Origin: CAWJHE01 sp964614855
Lineage (GTDB): Bacteria; Chloroflexota; Anaerolineae; Anaerolineales; UBA4823
Assembly: GCA_964614855.1 (NCBI GenBank)
Contig: CAZTMX010000062.1
Location: 1-14,886, forward strand
Length of the DNA: 14,886 nucleotides
Reading direction: 5' to 3'
The notes under the pieces were generated by a model. The model ran no database searches. It saw only the letters and a list, made by a program, of their open reading frames with translations, and was not told the DNA's origin. Each line of letters begins with the position of its first letter. Position 1 is the first letter of the stretch. The position numbers were made by a program, and so were the translations under genes. Positions 7,350 through 13,850 of this stretch are shown here, piece by piece.

Positions 7350-7403
7350 AAAAGCCATCCTTCACTGCCGCAGCAACGCGCCGGGGCAAGGCAGAATGGC
7401 TTT
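7350..7403 (-). terminator. Terminator-like hairpin after the transporter operon
   Basis: On the minus strand, 22 nt past the dppC stop, an 8-bp stem (AAAGCCAT at 7351-7358 with ATGGCTTT at 7396-7403) and an inner 5-bp stem (7365-7369 with 7390-7394) form a long interrupted hairpin followed by a short TTTTCTATT run. It sits just upstream of the coaE promoter, as expected for an operon end. The loop is long and the T-run short, so termination may be partial. Confidence 0.6.
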
Positions 7404-7425
7404 CCAAACAGCTATTGTAACGGAT

Positions 7426-8163
7426 CTATTCAGAACTCTGCATCGCCAGGCGTGGATCCAGGGCGTCGCGCATGCCGTCGCCCAACAAATTGAATGCCAG
7501 CACTGTGAGCATAATCGCCAGACCGGGGTAAAAAACCAGATGCGGTGCCGTAAAGACCTGGTTACGCTCTGCCCCCAACATGGTTCCCCATTCAGGNNNN
7601 NNNNNNNNNNNNNNNNNNNNNNNNNNNNNNNNNNNNNNNNNNNNNNNNNNNNNNNNNNNNNNNNNNNNNNNNNNNNNNNNNNNNNNNNNNNNNNNNCGCA
7701 TGATCACATTGTCCACCCATTTACCCAGATATCCTGCCAGCGCTCCGAAAAATGTCCCAATTACGATCGCAAAAGATACCGTGGAAAGCCCCACCATAAG
7801 ACTTAAGCGTGCGCCATAAAGCAGGCGGCTAAACTGGTCGCGTACATTCCCATCGACCCCCATCAGGTGCTGCGGCTGGTCTTCAGGGCAGCCCAACAAA
7901 TGAATGCAAGGAGCCTGGCGCATTTTAATCGCTTCTTTTCCGATCAAAACCTCATATGGGTCATAAGGTGCAATAAGCGGAGCAAAAATTGCGATCAAGA
8001 GCAAGAACGCCAGGATCACCATCCCTACAACGGCTGATTTTCGCCGGAACAATCTACGCCAGGCTGTTTTCCACAGCGTTTCACTTTGGGTCGAGCGCAG
8101 CCCCTCTGCCTGCAGTTGAGGTATCAAATCTTGTTTTTCCTGTGATTTAGTTGAGGCATCCAT
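7426..8163 (-). CDS. Oligopeptide/dipeptide ABC transporter permease, DppC type, interrupted by gap
   Basis: The second permease of the importer in unit A. The N-terminal part shows a charged cytoplasmic tail, membrane segment (about 43-63), the AP(Y)DPY periplasmic motif, LMGVDGNVRDQFSRLLYGARLSL (the DppC HLLGTDxxGRDxxSRLxxGxRxSL region) and the next membrane helices up to VDNVIM. The C-terminal part, PEWGTML to FPGLAIMLTVLAFNLLGDGMRDALDP, is the standard DppC/OppC ending. Between them lie 100 N. Comparing with DppC proteins as I remember them, about 110 residues including the EAA loop belong in a space filled by about 34, so the real protein is likely near 320 residues. Cys86 and Cys92 lie in a short insertion in the first external loop. 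Start ATG 8163, 8 bp after dppB. Confidence 0.9.
   Translation of the reverse strand: MDASTKSQEKQDLIPQLQAEGLRSTQSETLWKTAWRRLFRRKSAVVGMVILAFLLLIAIFAPLIAPYDPYEVLIGKEAIKMRQAPCIHLLGCPEDQPQHLMGVDGNVRDQFSRLLYGARLSLMVGLSTVSFAIVIGTFFGALAGYLGKWVDNVIMXXXXXXXXXXXXXXXXXXXXXXXXXXXXXXXXXXPEWGTMLGAERNQVFTAPHLVFYPGLAIMLTVLAFNLLGDGMRDALDPRLAMQSSE
7597..7696. other. Assembly gap of 100 N inside the permease gene
   Basis: A run of exactly 100 N, the usual placeholder for a gap of unknown size. Reading frame happens to be kept across it, but the missing protein segment implies a real gap nearer 330-340 bp. Confidence 0.99.
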
Positions 8164-8171
8164 GAAGTTCC

Positions 8172-9251
8172 CTACTCCAGGCGTACGCGCGGATCCAGAT
8201 ATACATACGAAACATCCACAATGAGATTTAAGATAACAAAAAAGACCGCTATAACCACCGTAAATGACTGGACGACGCCATAGTCACGTGCTGTGATCGA
8301 ATCGTACAGGATCCGGCCCACACCAGAAAGACCAAAGATGGTTTCCGTAAGCACCGCACCGCCCAAAAAACTACCCAAAGAAAGACCGATAATGGTGACC
8401 AGCGGTAACAAGGCATTACGCAGCGCATGCTTCAAGATTACTTCCACACGCGGCAGTCCCTTTGCCCGCGCTGTGCGCACATAATCCTGACCCAGCACAT
8501 CCAGCATGCTGGAACGGGTCATGCGAGCGATGATCGCCAACGGGATGGTACCTACCGCAACTGCAGGCAAGATGATGTGGCGCAGTGCATCCATAAAAAT
8601 ATCCCAACGCCAGGTCAATATCGAATTGATAAGATTCATGCGGCTGATAAACACCAGGAAACTGGTCCACAAACCACTTGCGGCGACTTGCAATCCCCAA
8701 ACCTCGTAAAAGGCCGGGGCACTCAACCCTGGAGACAAGCGGCCTGAAGGTGGCAATTGCAGAGGGGTGTCCTTTAACACCAGCGCAAACAGGTATGCCA
8801 ACATCAATCCTAACCAGAAAACCGGCATGGAGACCCCTACATTGGCAATAACCATGGTGCCGACATCAACGGCCGAATTGTGCTTGACCGCTGATATGAT
8901 CCCCAATGGAATGCCCACCATAACACTAAAGAACATCGCTGCCATGCTCAATTCTACGGTTGTGGGTAACCTTTCAACGATCAGATCGGTAACCGGCTTG
9001 CCATATTTTAACGAGACGCCCAGGTCGCCGCGTAAGATTTCACTTACATAAACTCCAAACTGAACTGGGATGGGTTTATCCAAACCGTGGCGGGTGATAA
9101 ATTCATCACAAATTTTATCTGTGGCTTTTTCACCTAAAATAGCGCGGCAAGGATCTCCGGGGATTAAACGTCCCAGGGCAAAGGTAACAAACAGAATTCC
9201 GATAAGAACAGGAATACTTGAAAGAATACGGCGCAGGATATAGGTAGGCAT
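8172..9251 (-). CDS. Oligopeptide/dipeptide ABC transporter permease, DppB type
   Basis: A 359-residue inner-membrane permease of the peptide/nickel importer family. It begins with the hallmark YILRRILSSIPVLIGILFVTF helix, followed by LIPGDP, the GLDKPIPVQF external segment and RGDLGVSLKYGKPV. The cytoplasmic EAA loop that docks the ATPase is visible as DYVRTARAKGLPRVEVILKH, then the LGGAVLTETIFGLSGVGRI block and the C-terminal DPRVRLE. Its only two cysteines, Cys35 and Cys48, are both in the first external loop. A longer segment near residues 165-215 (rich in Pro/Ser and then hydrophobic) is an external or membrane insertion relative to short family members. Start ATG 9251 has a weak AAGGAT ribosome site and lies just after the 9267-9297 hairpin. 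DppC follows after 8 bp. Confidence 0.94.
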   Translation of the reverse strand: MPTYILRRILSSIPVLIGILFVTFALGRLIPGDPCRAILGEKATDKICDEFITRHGLDKPIPVQFGVYVSEILRGDLGVSLKYGKPVTDLIVERLPTTVELSMAAMFFSVMVGIPLGIISAVKHNSAVDVGTMVIANVGVSMPVFWLGLMLAYLFALVLKDTPLQLPPSGRLSPGLSAPAFYEVWGLQVAASGLWTSFLVFISRMNLINSILTWRWDIFMDALRHIILPAVAVGTIPLAIIARMTRSSMLDVLGQDYVRTARAKGLPRVEVILKHALRNALLPLVTIIGLSLGSFLGGAVLTETIFGLSGVGRILYDSITARDYGVVQSFTVVIAVFFVILNLIVDVSYVYLDPRVRLE

Positions 9252-9266
9252 GATCGATTATTATCC

Positions 9267-9297
9267 TTGCCGGGACGCAATTGCTGCGTCCCGGCAA
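9267..9297 (-). promoter_or_regulatory. Perfect 13-bp intercistronic hairpin between binding-protein and permease genes
   Basis: A 13-bp GC-rich perfect stem (9267-9279 with 9285-9297) and 5-nt loop lie 35 nt after the binding-protein stop and 15 nt before the dppB start. No T-run follows on the minus strand, so it is more likely an mRNA-stabilising or partial-termination element than a full terminator. Such elements commonly keep binding-protein expression above that of the permeases. Confidence 0.8.
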
Positions 9298-9332
9298 AGT
9301 ACAGGTTTATGTCAGGTGAGCTCGCCTGGCAG

Positions 9333-11120
9333 TTATTCTGCCGGGGCGTTCAGGAAAGAACCCCACAGGGCGGAGAAGTAAGTGAAGGCGCCGGTGTTGC
9401 CCGTGTGCAAAGGATGAGCAGCATCCCACTGTACCACAAGCGACATCACAACGTCGTTCGCATCCAGGGCAGAACCATCATGGAACAGGATGCCTTCATT
9501 TAGCGTGCAGGTCCAGACAGTCAGGTCTTCACTGGGTTCGCAGACCTTTGCCAGGTTGGGCAAAGCCGCAGTACCGCCGACTTCGTATTTGTACAGCGAT
9601 TCCACAACCTGCTCGCAGCCGCGCAGCGATTCGCCGTCTGTTTCATCCGGGCAGTAAAGCGAGATAGGTTCCGCATTCTGCATCCAGACAAAAGTATCCT
9701 GACCTGGGACAGACATATATGCAAAGGCTTCATTGCCCAGTGGGCTGGCATGACCGCCTTCTACAGCTGCTTTGTACGCCACACCAGAACCACCGTGAGC
9801 TACGGGGATCATCGGTACGTGCTGCTTGATAGCATTATTAGCAGTTTCGTAGAACGGTTGGCGATCTGCATCATCGGCCAGGGATGCGCCTTGCTTTAAA
9901 GCTTCGACAATATCATCCCATTTTGTACCAAACTGCGCTGAGGATCCGCCGCCAAAGTGGTAATCCAGGAAGTTGGTCATATCCGGGTAGTCGGCACCCC
10001 AACCCAGCAGGTGCAAACCGGTAAGTGTACCGGCATCGGCTGCTTCCAGGAATGCGCCGGATTCCATCACATTGATATTGACCTTGATATTCAGGTTTTC
10101 AAGCAGTTGAGCCTGGATATCCTGGGCAACGACACCGGGTTGCGGCAGGTAACCACGCACTACATCGCGGTATGCCAGCTCTGTTTCAAAGCCATCCGGG
10201 AAACCAGCTTCAGCCAGCAATTCCTTGGCTTTGGCTACATCAAACTCATACCACGCCTCACCGGTGCAGCCGTTGGGGATGGAGCAGGGAGTGAAGTGAG
10301 AAGCGACTTCGGAGCCAACCGGATAGAAGTTGTCCACGATACGCTGGCGGTCAATTGCCATAGCAACTGCCTGGCGCACCAACTCATTGTCAAATGGTGC
10401 AAAAGCATTGTTCATGCCGATGTACATGATATTCAAAGCCGGGCGATTGATCAGAGCCAGGTTTGCATCGGCTTCGATGGTAGCAAAATCATCCGGACCC
10501 GGGTTGTCGATGCCGTCTACCGTACCAGCCTGGAGCTCAAGCAGACGCTGAGCAGCTTCTGAGCTCCAACGGAAAACCAGGGTGGTTGCCTGCGGCTTTT
10601 CTTCACCCCAATAATTTTCATTGGCAGTAAAGACAAGCTCGTCGCCGCGCTTCCATTCCGCAACTTTGTAAGGACCAGTGCCGATTGGTTGCTCTAACAA
10701 CACGCTGCCTTCGCCGCCACCGCCAGTCGCTTCGAGGTATTCACTGGGTTGGATCGAGAACGCTGAGAAGGCGATCTTCGGCAGGAAAGCCGGATCGGGA
10801 ACGCACATGGTGAACTTGACAGTCAATTCATCCACTGCTTCAATGCTCTTGAACAGACCGCCGTAATCGCAATCTGGAGCGCTGAAAGCCAGGGGCTCAT
10901 AAGCGGGTGCTTCTTCCACAACAGGAGCCTCAGTGACAACAGGCTCTGCAGGGGCAGCCGGCTCAGCAGGAGCAGCTGGGGCAGCCGGTTCGGCTGGCGC
11001 AGCAGGTTCGGCTGGAGCAGGTTCGGCGGGGGCGGGTGTAGCGGCAGGTGCGCAGGCGCTTAGCAGCATGCTGAATGCCAGCAAAAGTGCACCAAGGGTG
11101 AACAAAATATTTCGTTTCAT
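9333..11120 (-). CDS. Family-5 ABC transporter substrate-binding lipoprotein, apparently circularly permuted
   Basis: A 595-residue extracytoplasmic binding protein of the SBP_bac_5 (DppA/OppA) family, delivering peptides or other solutes to the permeases that follow. Lipoprotein signal with lipobox LLSAC (Cys23), then an Ala/Pro/Glu-rich linker (24-73). The domain order is unusual. Residues about 84-470 correspond to the usual middle and C-terminal parts: SIEAVDELTVKFT (92-104), GTGPYKV (147-153), ENYWG (168-172), VRQAVAMAIDRQRIV (248-262), AKAKELLAEAGFPDGF (296-311), HVPMIPVAHG (434-443). Residues 474-595 correspond to the usual N-terminal part: QDTFVWMQNAEPISL, CEQVVESLYKYE (502-513), TVWTCTLNEGILFHDGSAL (534-552) and NDVV (555-558). 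Eight mature cysteines besides Cys23 suggest four disulfides. Start ATG 11120 has AGGAGG seven to ten bases upstream. Substrate is not determinable from sequence. Confidence 0.92.
   Translation of the reverse strand: MKRNILFTLGALLLAFSMLLSACAPAATPAPAEPAPAEPAAPAEPAAPAAPAEPAAPAEPVVTEAPVVEEAPAYEPLAFSAPDCDYGGLFKSIEAVDELTVKFTMCVPDPAFLPKIAFSAFSIQPSEYLEATGGGGEGSVLLEQPIGTGPYKVAEWKRGDELVFTANENYWGEEKPQATTLVFRWSSEAAQRLLELQAGTVDGIDNPGPDDFATIEADANLALINRPALNIMYIGMNNAFAPFDNELVRQAVAMAIDRQRIVDNFYPVGSEVASHFTPCSIPNGCTGEAWYEFDVAKAKELLAEAGFPDGFETELAYRDVVRGYLPQPGVVAQDIQAQLLENLNIKVNINVMESGAFLEAADAGTLTGLHLLGWGADYPDMTNFLDYHFGGGSSAQFGTKWDDIVEALKQGASLADDADRQPFYETANNAIKQHVPMIPVAHGGSGVAYKAAVEGGHASPLGNEAFAYMSVPGQDTFVWMQNAEPISLYCPDETDGESLRGCEQVVESLYKYEVGGTAALPNLAKVCEPSEDLTVWTCTLNEGILFHDGSALDANDVVMSLVVQWDAAHPLHTGNTGAFTYFSALWGSFLNAPAE
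10940..11051 (-). repeat. Ala-Pro-Glu low-complexity linker repeat
   Basis: Imperfect repeats of codons for PAEPA / APAEP units encode the flexible spacer between the lipid-anchored cysteine and the first folded domain of the binding protein. The DNA repeats (GGTTCGGCTGG-like units on the plus strand) are prone to length change by slippage. Confidence 0.8.
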
Positions 11121-11243
11121 GCTTTCTCCTCCTATAGAGAATTAGGTGAATATGGAAAAGATAGAGGGGGTGATTGAAAGAGTATCTTTATGCTACAGCC
11201 TCCTTTCAGGTATTAGAATTTCTTTGACATTAGGCGTCTATTG

Positions 11244-11271
11244 ATTATACGTTACCAGGGCCAGATGTCAA
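11244..11271 (-). promoter_or_regulatory. Consensus promoter of the transporter operon
   Basis: Minus strand: perfect -35 TTGACA (11266-11271), 16-bp spacer, perfect -10 TATAAT (11244-11249). Predicted start near 11237 gives a leader of roughly 115 nt before the binding-protein ATG. Both hexamers match the sigma-70 consensus, implying strong expression. Confidence 0.88.
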
Positions 11272-11341
11272 CTAAAATTTGCCAATTAAGAGATGGATTC
11301 AAGGTTTAAATATTCCAGAACTTTTTCCTCGTGCACCGGGA

Positions 11342-11350
11342 TGTTATAAT
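11342..11350 (+). promoter_or_regulatory. Extended -10 promoter of the small Cys/His protein gene
   Basis: TGTTATAAT (TG-N-TATAAT) is a perfect extended -10 element. There is no good -35 at 16-18 bp upstream (a T-rich run only), which is tolerable for extended -10 promoters. The GAGGAGG ribosome site at 11364-11370 follows closely. Confidence 0.65.
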
Positions 11351-11376
11351 ACAACCTGAAATCGAGGAGGTAGTGA

Positions 11377-11625
11377 ATGGCTGAGAGAACCTGGCAACCG
11401 ATAAAAATTTCTTATTGTCATCATGTTGGTCACAGAGTTGCATTGCAGGCGGAGCTCATTTATCCCGCTGAATGGATGCCCGAACAATTGCCGCGCGTCC
11501 TGGCACATCGCTGTTCAGATGCTGTGGGCTGCAATATGGACGGCCGGCCCAGTTGCATTTGGGCCGGTACCAATCCGGTTTTTGATCCTTTTAAAGAACC
11601 AGCAGGCTCAGGCGACGACGCCTAA
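11377..11625 (+). CDS. Small Cys/His-rich protein of unknown function
   Basis: An 82-residue protein that I cannot assign to a named family. It has Cys14, His15, His16 and His19 in SYCHHVGHRV, and His44, Cys46, Cys52 and Cys60 in HRCSDAVGCNMDGRPSCIWAG, which together could bind a metal ion. The central segment ALQAELIYPAEWMPEQLPRVL is moderately hydrophobic, but there is no signal peptide or membrane helix. The gene looks real: extended -10 promoter, GAGGAGG six bases before ATG 11377, and protein-like composition. It is divergent from the transporter operon across a 256-bp intergenic region and its last 18 bp overlap the 3' end of the convergent oxoamine synthase gene. A perfect 8-bp hairpin lies inside it at 11544-11567. 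Confidence 0.75.
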   Translation: MAERTWQPIKISYCHHVGHRVALQAELIYPAEWMPEQLPRVLAHRCSDAVGCNMDGRPSCIWAGTNPVFDPFKEPAGSGDDA

Positions 11626-12792
11626 GCTTGCACCCACCTCACGAAATACCTGCAGTCCTTGATCCAAATCATCCCTGGAATGAGAAGCTGAAATCATCAC
11701 GCGGATGCGCGCCTTGCCGCGCGGCACGGTGGGGAAGCCCAGCGCCATGGCAAAAACGCCTTTTTCAAATAGCTGGCGGCTGAATTGCTGGGCCAGGGGC
11801 GCTTCGCCAAGCATTACCGGTGTAATTGGGGTAACACTCGTCCCAATATCAAAACCCAGGGTTTGCATCTCATTTTTAAAATAACGTGTGTTTTCCCACA
11901 ATTTATCGACCAGTTCGGTAGATTCTTCAAGAATTTCTATTGAAGCAAGGCAGGCAGCGGTATCCGGCGCGGTCATTGCGGACGAGAATAAGAAGGGTCT
12001 GCCACGCTGTCGCAACCATTCCACCACCAGCGGGTTACCTGCAACTACGCCGCCCACCACCCCAAAGGCTTTGGACAGCGTGCCCACTTCGATATCGACT
12101 TTGCCGTGCAGGTGGAAGTGATCCACAATACCGCGGCCGCCGTGCCCGAGCACACCCTCTCCGTGGGCATCATCCACCATCAAAACGGCGTCGTGCTTTT
12201 TACTGACGTCCAAGATGGCATCCAGCGGCGCCACATCCCCATCCATACTAAATACACCATCGGTGATTACCAGCGCCTTGGGATAATTGGCTCTATTCTC
12301 CTTGAGAACGCGATCCAAATCCTCCGGGTCGCAGTGGCGGTAGCGGATGATCTTCGCCCCAGACAGCCGGCAGCCATCGATGATACTGGCATGGTTGAGT
12401 TCATCGGAATAAATTGCATCATCCTTCCCAACCACCGCGGCGATGGTAGCCAGGTTGGCCATAAATCCGGATTGGAAGGTGATCGCCGAGCTTACACCCT
12501 TGAAGCTGGCGAGGCGCTGTTCCAGTTCCACATGTAAATCCATCGTCCCTGCTATGCTGCGCACTGCGGCTGGCCCAACACCATAACGTTCGGTGGCCTT
12601 ACAGGCTGCTTCAACCACTCGTGGATGATTGGCCAAACCCAGGTAGTTATTTGAACAAAAATTCAAAGCCCGTTTGCCGTCCACAATCAGCCATGCGCCT
12701 TGAGGCGAGCTCAGAGTCCGGATGCGGTTGTATAAGCCGGCATCTTTCAAGTTTTGCAGTTCCACTTCGATCCAGGCCAAATTGTCAGTCAT
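11608..12792 (-). CDS. Alpha-oxoamine synthase, glycine C-acetyltransferase / BioF-like
   Basis: A 394-residue PLP enzyme of the alpha-oxoamine synthase group, which condenses an amino acid with an acyl-CoA. Catalytic and cofactor residues visible: Lys241 in GTLSKAFGVVGG (Schiff base), His134 in ELNHASIIDG (stacks on PLP), Asp208 and His210 in VDDAHGEGVLG, and the RSIAGTMDLHVELE substrate region (78-91). The C-terminal RGKARIRVMISASHSRDDL carries the carboxylate-binding arginine. This subgroup, with TLSKAFG, is usually annotated as glycine C-acetyltransferase (2-amino-3-ketobutyrate CoA ligase) but some members also make 8-amino-7-oxononanoate for biotin. No tdh or bio genes are adjacent, so the reaction is undecided. 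Start ATG 12792 has GAGG five bases before it; 56 bp separate it from the preceding gene. Confidence 0.9.
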   Translation of the reverse strand: MTDNLAWIEVELQNLKDAGLYNRIRTLSSPQGAWLIVDGKRALNFCSNNYLGLANHPRVVEAACKATERYGVGPAAVRSIAGTMDLHVELEQRLASFKGVSSAITFQSGFMANLATIAAVVGKDDAIYSDELNHASIIDGCRLSGAKIIRYRHCDPEDLDRVLKENRANYPKALVITDGVFSMDGDVAPLDAILDVSKKHDAVLMVDDAHGEGVLGHGGRGIVDHFHLHGKVDIEVGTLSKAFGVVGGVVAGNPLVVEWLRQRGRPFLFSSAMTAPDTAACLASIEILEESTELVDKLWENTRYFKNEMQTLGFDIGTSVTPITPVMLGEAPLAQQFSRQLFEKGVFAMALGFPTVPRGKARIRVMISASHSRDDLDQGLQVFREVGASLGVVA

Positions 12793-12848
12793 CTTTACCT
12801 CATCTGCAGTTGTTTAGAAAGGGTTGAAACGCTTCAGGTTTCCCCTGG

Positions 12849-13838
12849 TTATTTCTTGGGGCCGCCTTTGCGTGATACACCAAACATACGCTGTAAGATC
12901 CCTGCCGATTCAGGCATGTCAACTTTTGCCATGCCATTCCCGGTCCATTCGCCGGTTTGCCGCTCAGCCCACCATTTTTGCCGCCCTAAAAATGCTCTTC
13001 TCAGTCGCTCATTCAGCGCCTGTTCATTCTTCTCCTGGATATCGGCACGCAGAAACTGTAAGGCTGCAATCACGCTATCCAAAATGCGCAGCACATTTTC
13101 CCGGTTCAGCAGTGCAGACTCTACCAATGTGTGGTAATCGGAGAGGTGAGCAAAGGGTCCGGAGACCTCGGCGTAATCGCGACCAGCCACTTTGCGACCT
13201 TCTCGCCAGCCCGGTTGATCCATCGTGGCGTTGAGTAACCCTGCCGCCAGCAACTGGGGGACGACCTGGGTGGCTGCCATCAATCCATCCATCTCAACCG
13301 GATCTGCAAACAAGGGTTTCGCACCCAAAAGGCGGGTTAAATCGGCCGCCAGCTTGATCGCTTCTGAACTGGTGTGCTGCGGCGCCGAGATGGCCATCAA
13401 CCCACCCTGAAACAGATCATCCCGCGCAGCCTGTAAGCCGGCATCCAGTGAGTAAAGATACACCGGGTTGAGCACAGGGGTCAAACCGATATAATATCGA
13501 CCTTCAGGCAGGTACTGGGCTGCCCAGCCCGCCACAACCTCTTTAGCAGGACCGGTATCTAAAACCACAGCGCCTTCCCGTAAATCTGGGGCGATGAACT
13601 CAAGGGTTTCACGGATCTGGTCCACGGGTAAGGACATCATCACAATTTCCGCCTGGCGCACCGCTTTGGGCAGGTTAACCTCAACCTTATCTACCGCGCC
13701 TAATTTCTCTGCCTGGCGAGCAACCTTTACATCCAGGTCATGCCCCACACGCGTCAGCAATTCTTTTTGGTCGGCCAGGGCCAGACCAATCGAGCCGCCA
13801 ATCTGCCCCAGGCCAAGTATGGTTATTTGCACAGTCAT
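12849..13838 (-). CDS. Divergent prephenate-dehydrogenase-like (TyrA-fold) protein
   Basis: A 329-residue protein with an N-terminal Rossmann domain (GLGQIGG, GxGxxG at 9-14, and Asp34 ending strand 2, suggesting NAD) and a helical TyrA-like C-terminal domain (about 180-280). The overall order matches prephenate/arogenate dehydrogenases, but key motifs differ: DVGSVK is DTGPAK (94-99), the GHPMAG histidine position is Thr120 in IGLTPVLNP, the SHLPH histidines are Val192 and Gln195 in QVVPQLLAA, and FRDxTR is GRDYAE (219-224). The last 50 residues are basic with a Trp-rich segment. It may be an NAD-dependent dehydrogenase of other specificity; tyrosine synthesis is doubtful. It starts 12 bp after the HD gene. 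No other aromatic-pathway gene is in the window. Confidence 0.82.
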   Translation of the reverse strand: MTVQITILGLGQIGGSIGLALADQKELLTRVGHDLDVKVARQAEKLGAVDKVEVNLPKAVRQAEIVMMSLPVDQIRETLEFIAPDLREGAVVLDTGPAKEVVAGWAAQYLPEGRYYIGLTPVLNPVYLYSLDAGLQAARDDLFQGGLMAISAPQHTSSEAIKLAADLTRLLGAKPLFADPVEMDGLMAATQVVPQLLAAGLLNATMDQPGWREGRKVAGRDYAEVSGPFAHLSDYHTLVESALLNRENVLRILDSVIAALQFLRADIQEKNEQALNERLRRAFLGRQKWWAERQTGEWTGNGMAKVDMPESAGILQRMFGVSRKGGPKK

Positions 13839-13850
13839 CGTACTTTTCCC

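Larger units (their letters stand above)
11121..11376. other. Divergent intergenic region between transporter operon and small-protein gene
   Basis: This 256-bp region holds the two back-to-back promoters (11244-11271 minus, 11342-11350 plus). The rest of the minus-strand side is the long leader of the binding-protein mRNA, with a second AAAGGAGG at 11199-11206 about 65 nt upstream of the real ribosome site. No regulator-type operator palindrome stands out. Confidence 0.6.

Noticed and set aside
9957..10562. A 201-codon plus-strand open frame opposite the binding-protein gene
   Set aside because: It is antisense to strongly family-matching coding sequence, lacks a ribosome site, and its translation has no recognisable domain.
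10940..11051. Short GC-rich repeats as a CRISPR or regulatory repeat array
   Set aside because: The periodicity is that of Ala/Pro/Glu codons in the lipoprotein linker, with no unique spacers.
9333..11120. Two binding-protein fragments joined by frameshift or misassembly as the cause of the odd domain order
   Set aside because: The frame is continuous, each block occurs exactly once, together they make one full-length protein, and there is no N run or composition change at the junction near 9701. A permutation is the simpler reading, though read-level checks are still decisive.
12793..12848. A promoter between the TyrA-like and oxoamine synthase genes
   Set aside because: The 56-bp gap has no convincing -35/-10 pair; the gene is probably read from the upstream operon.
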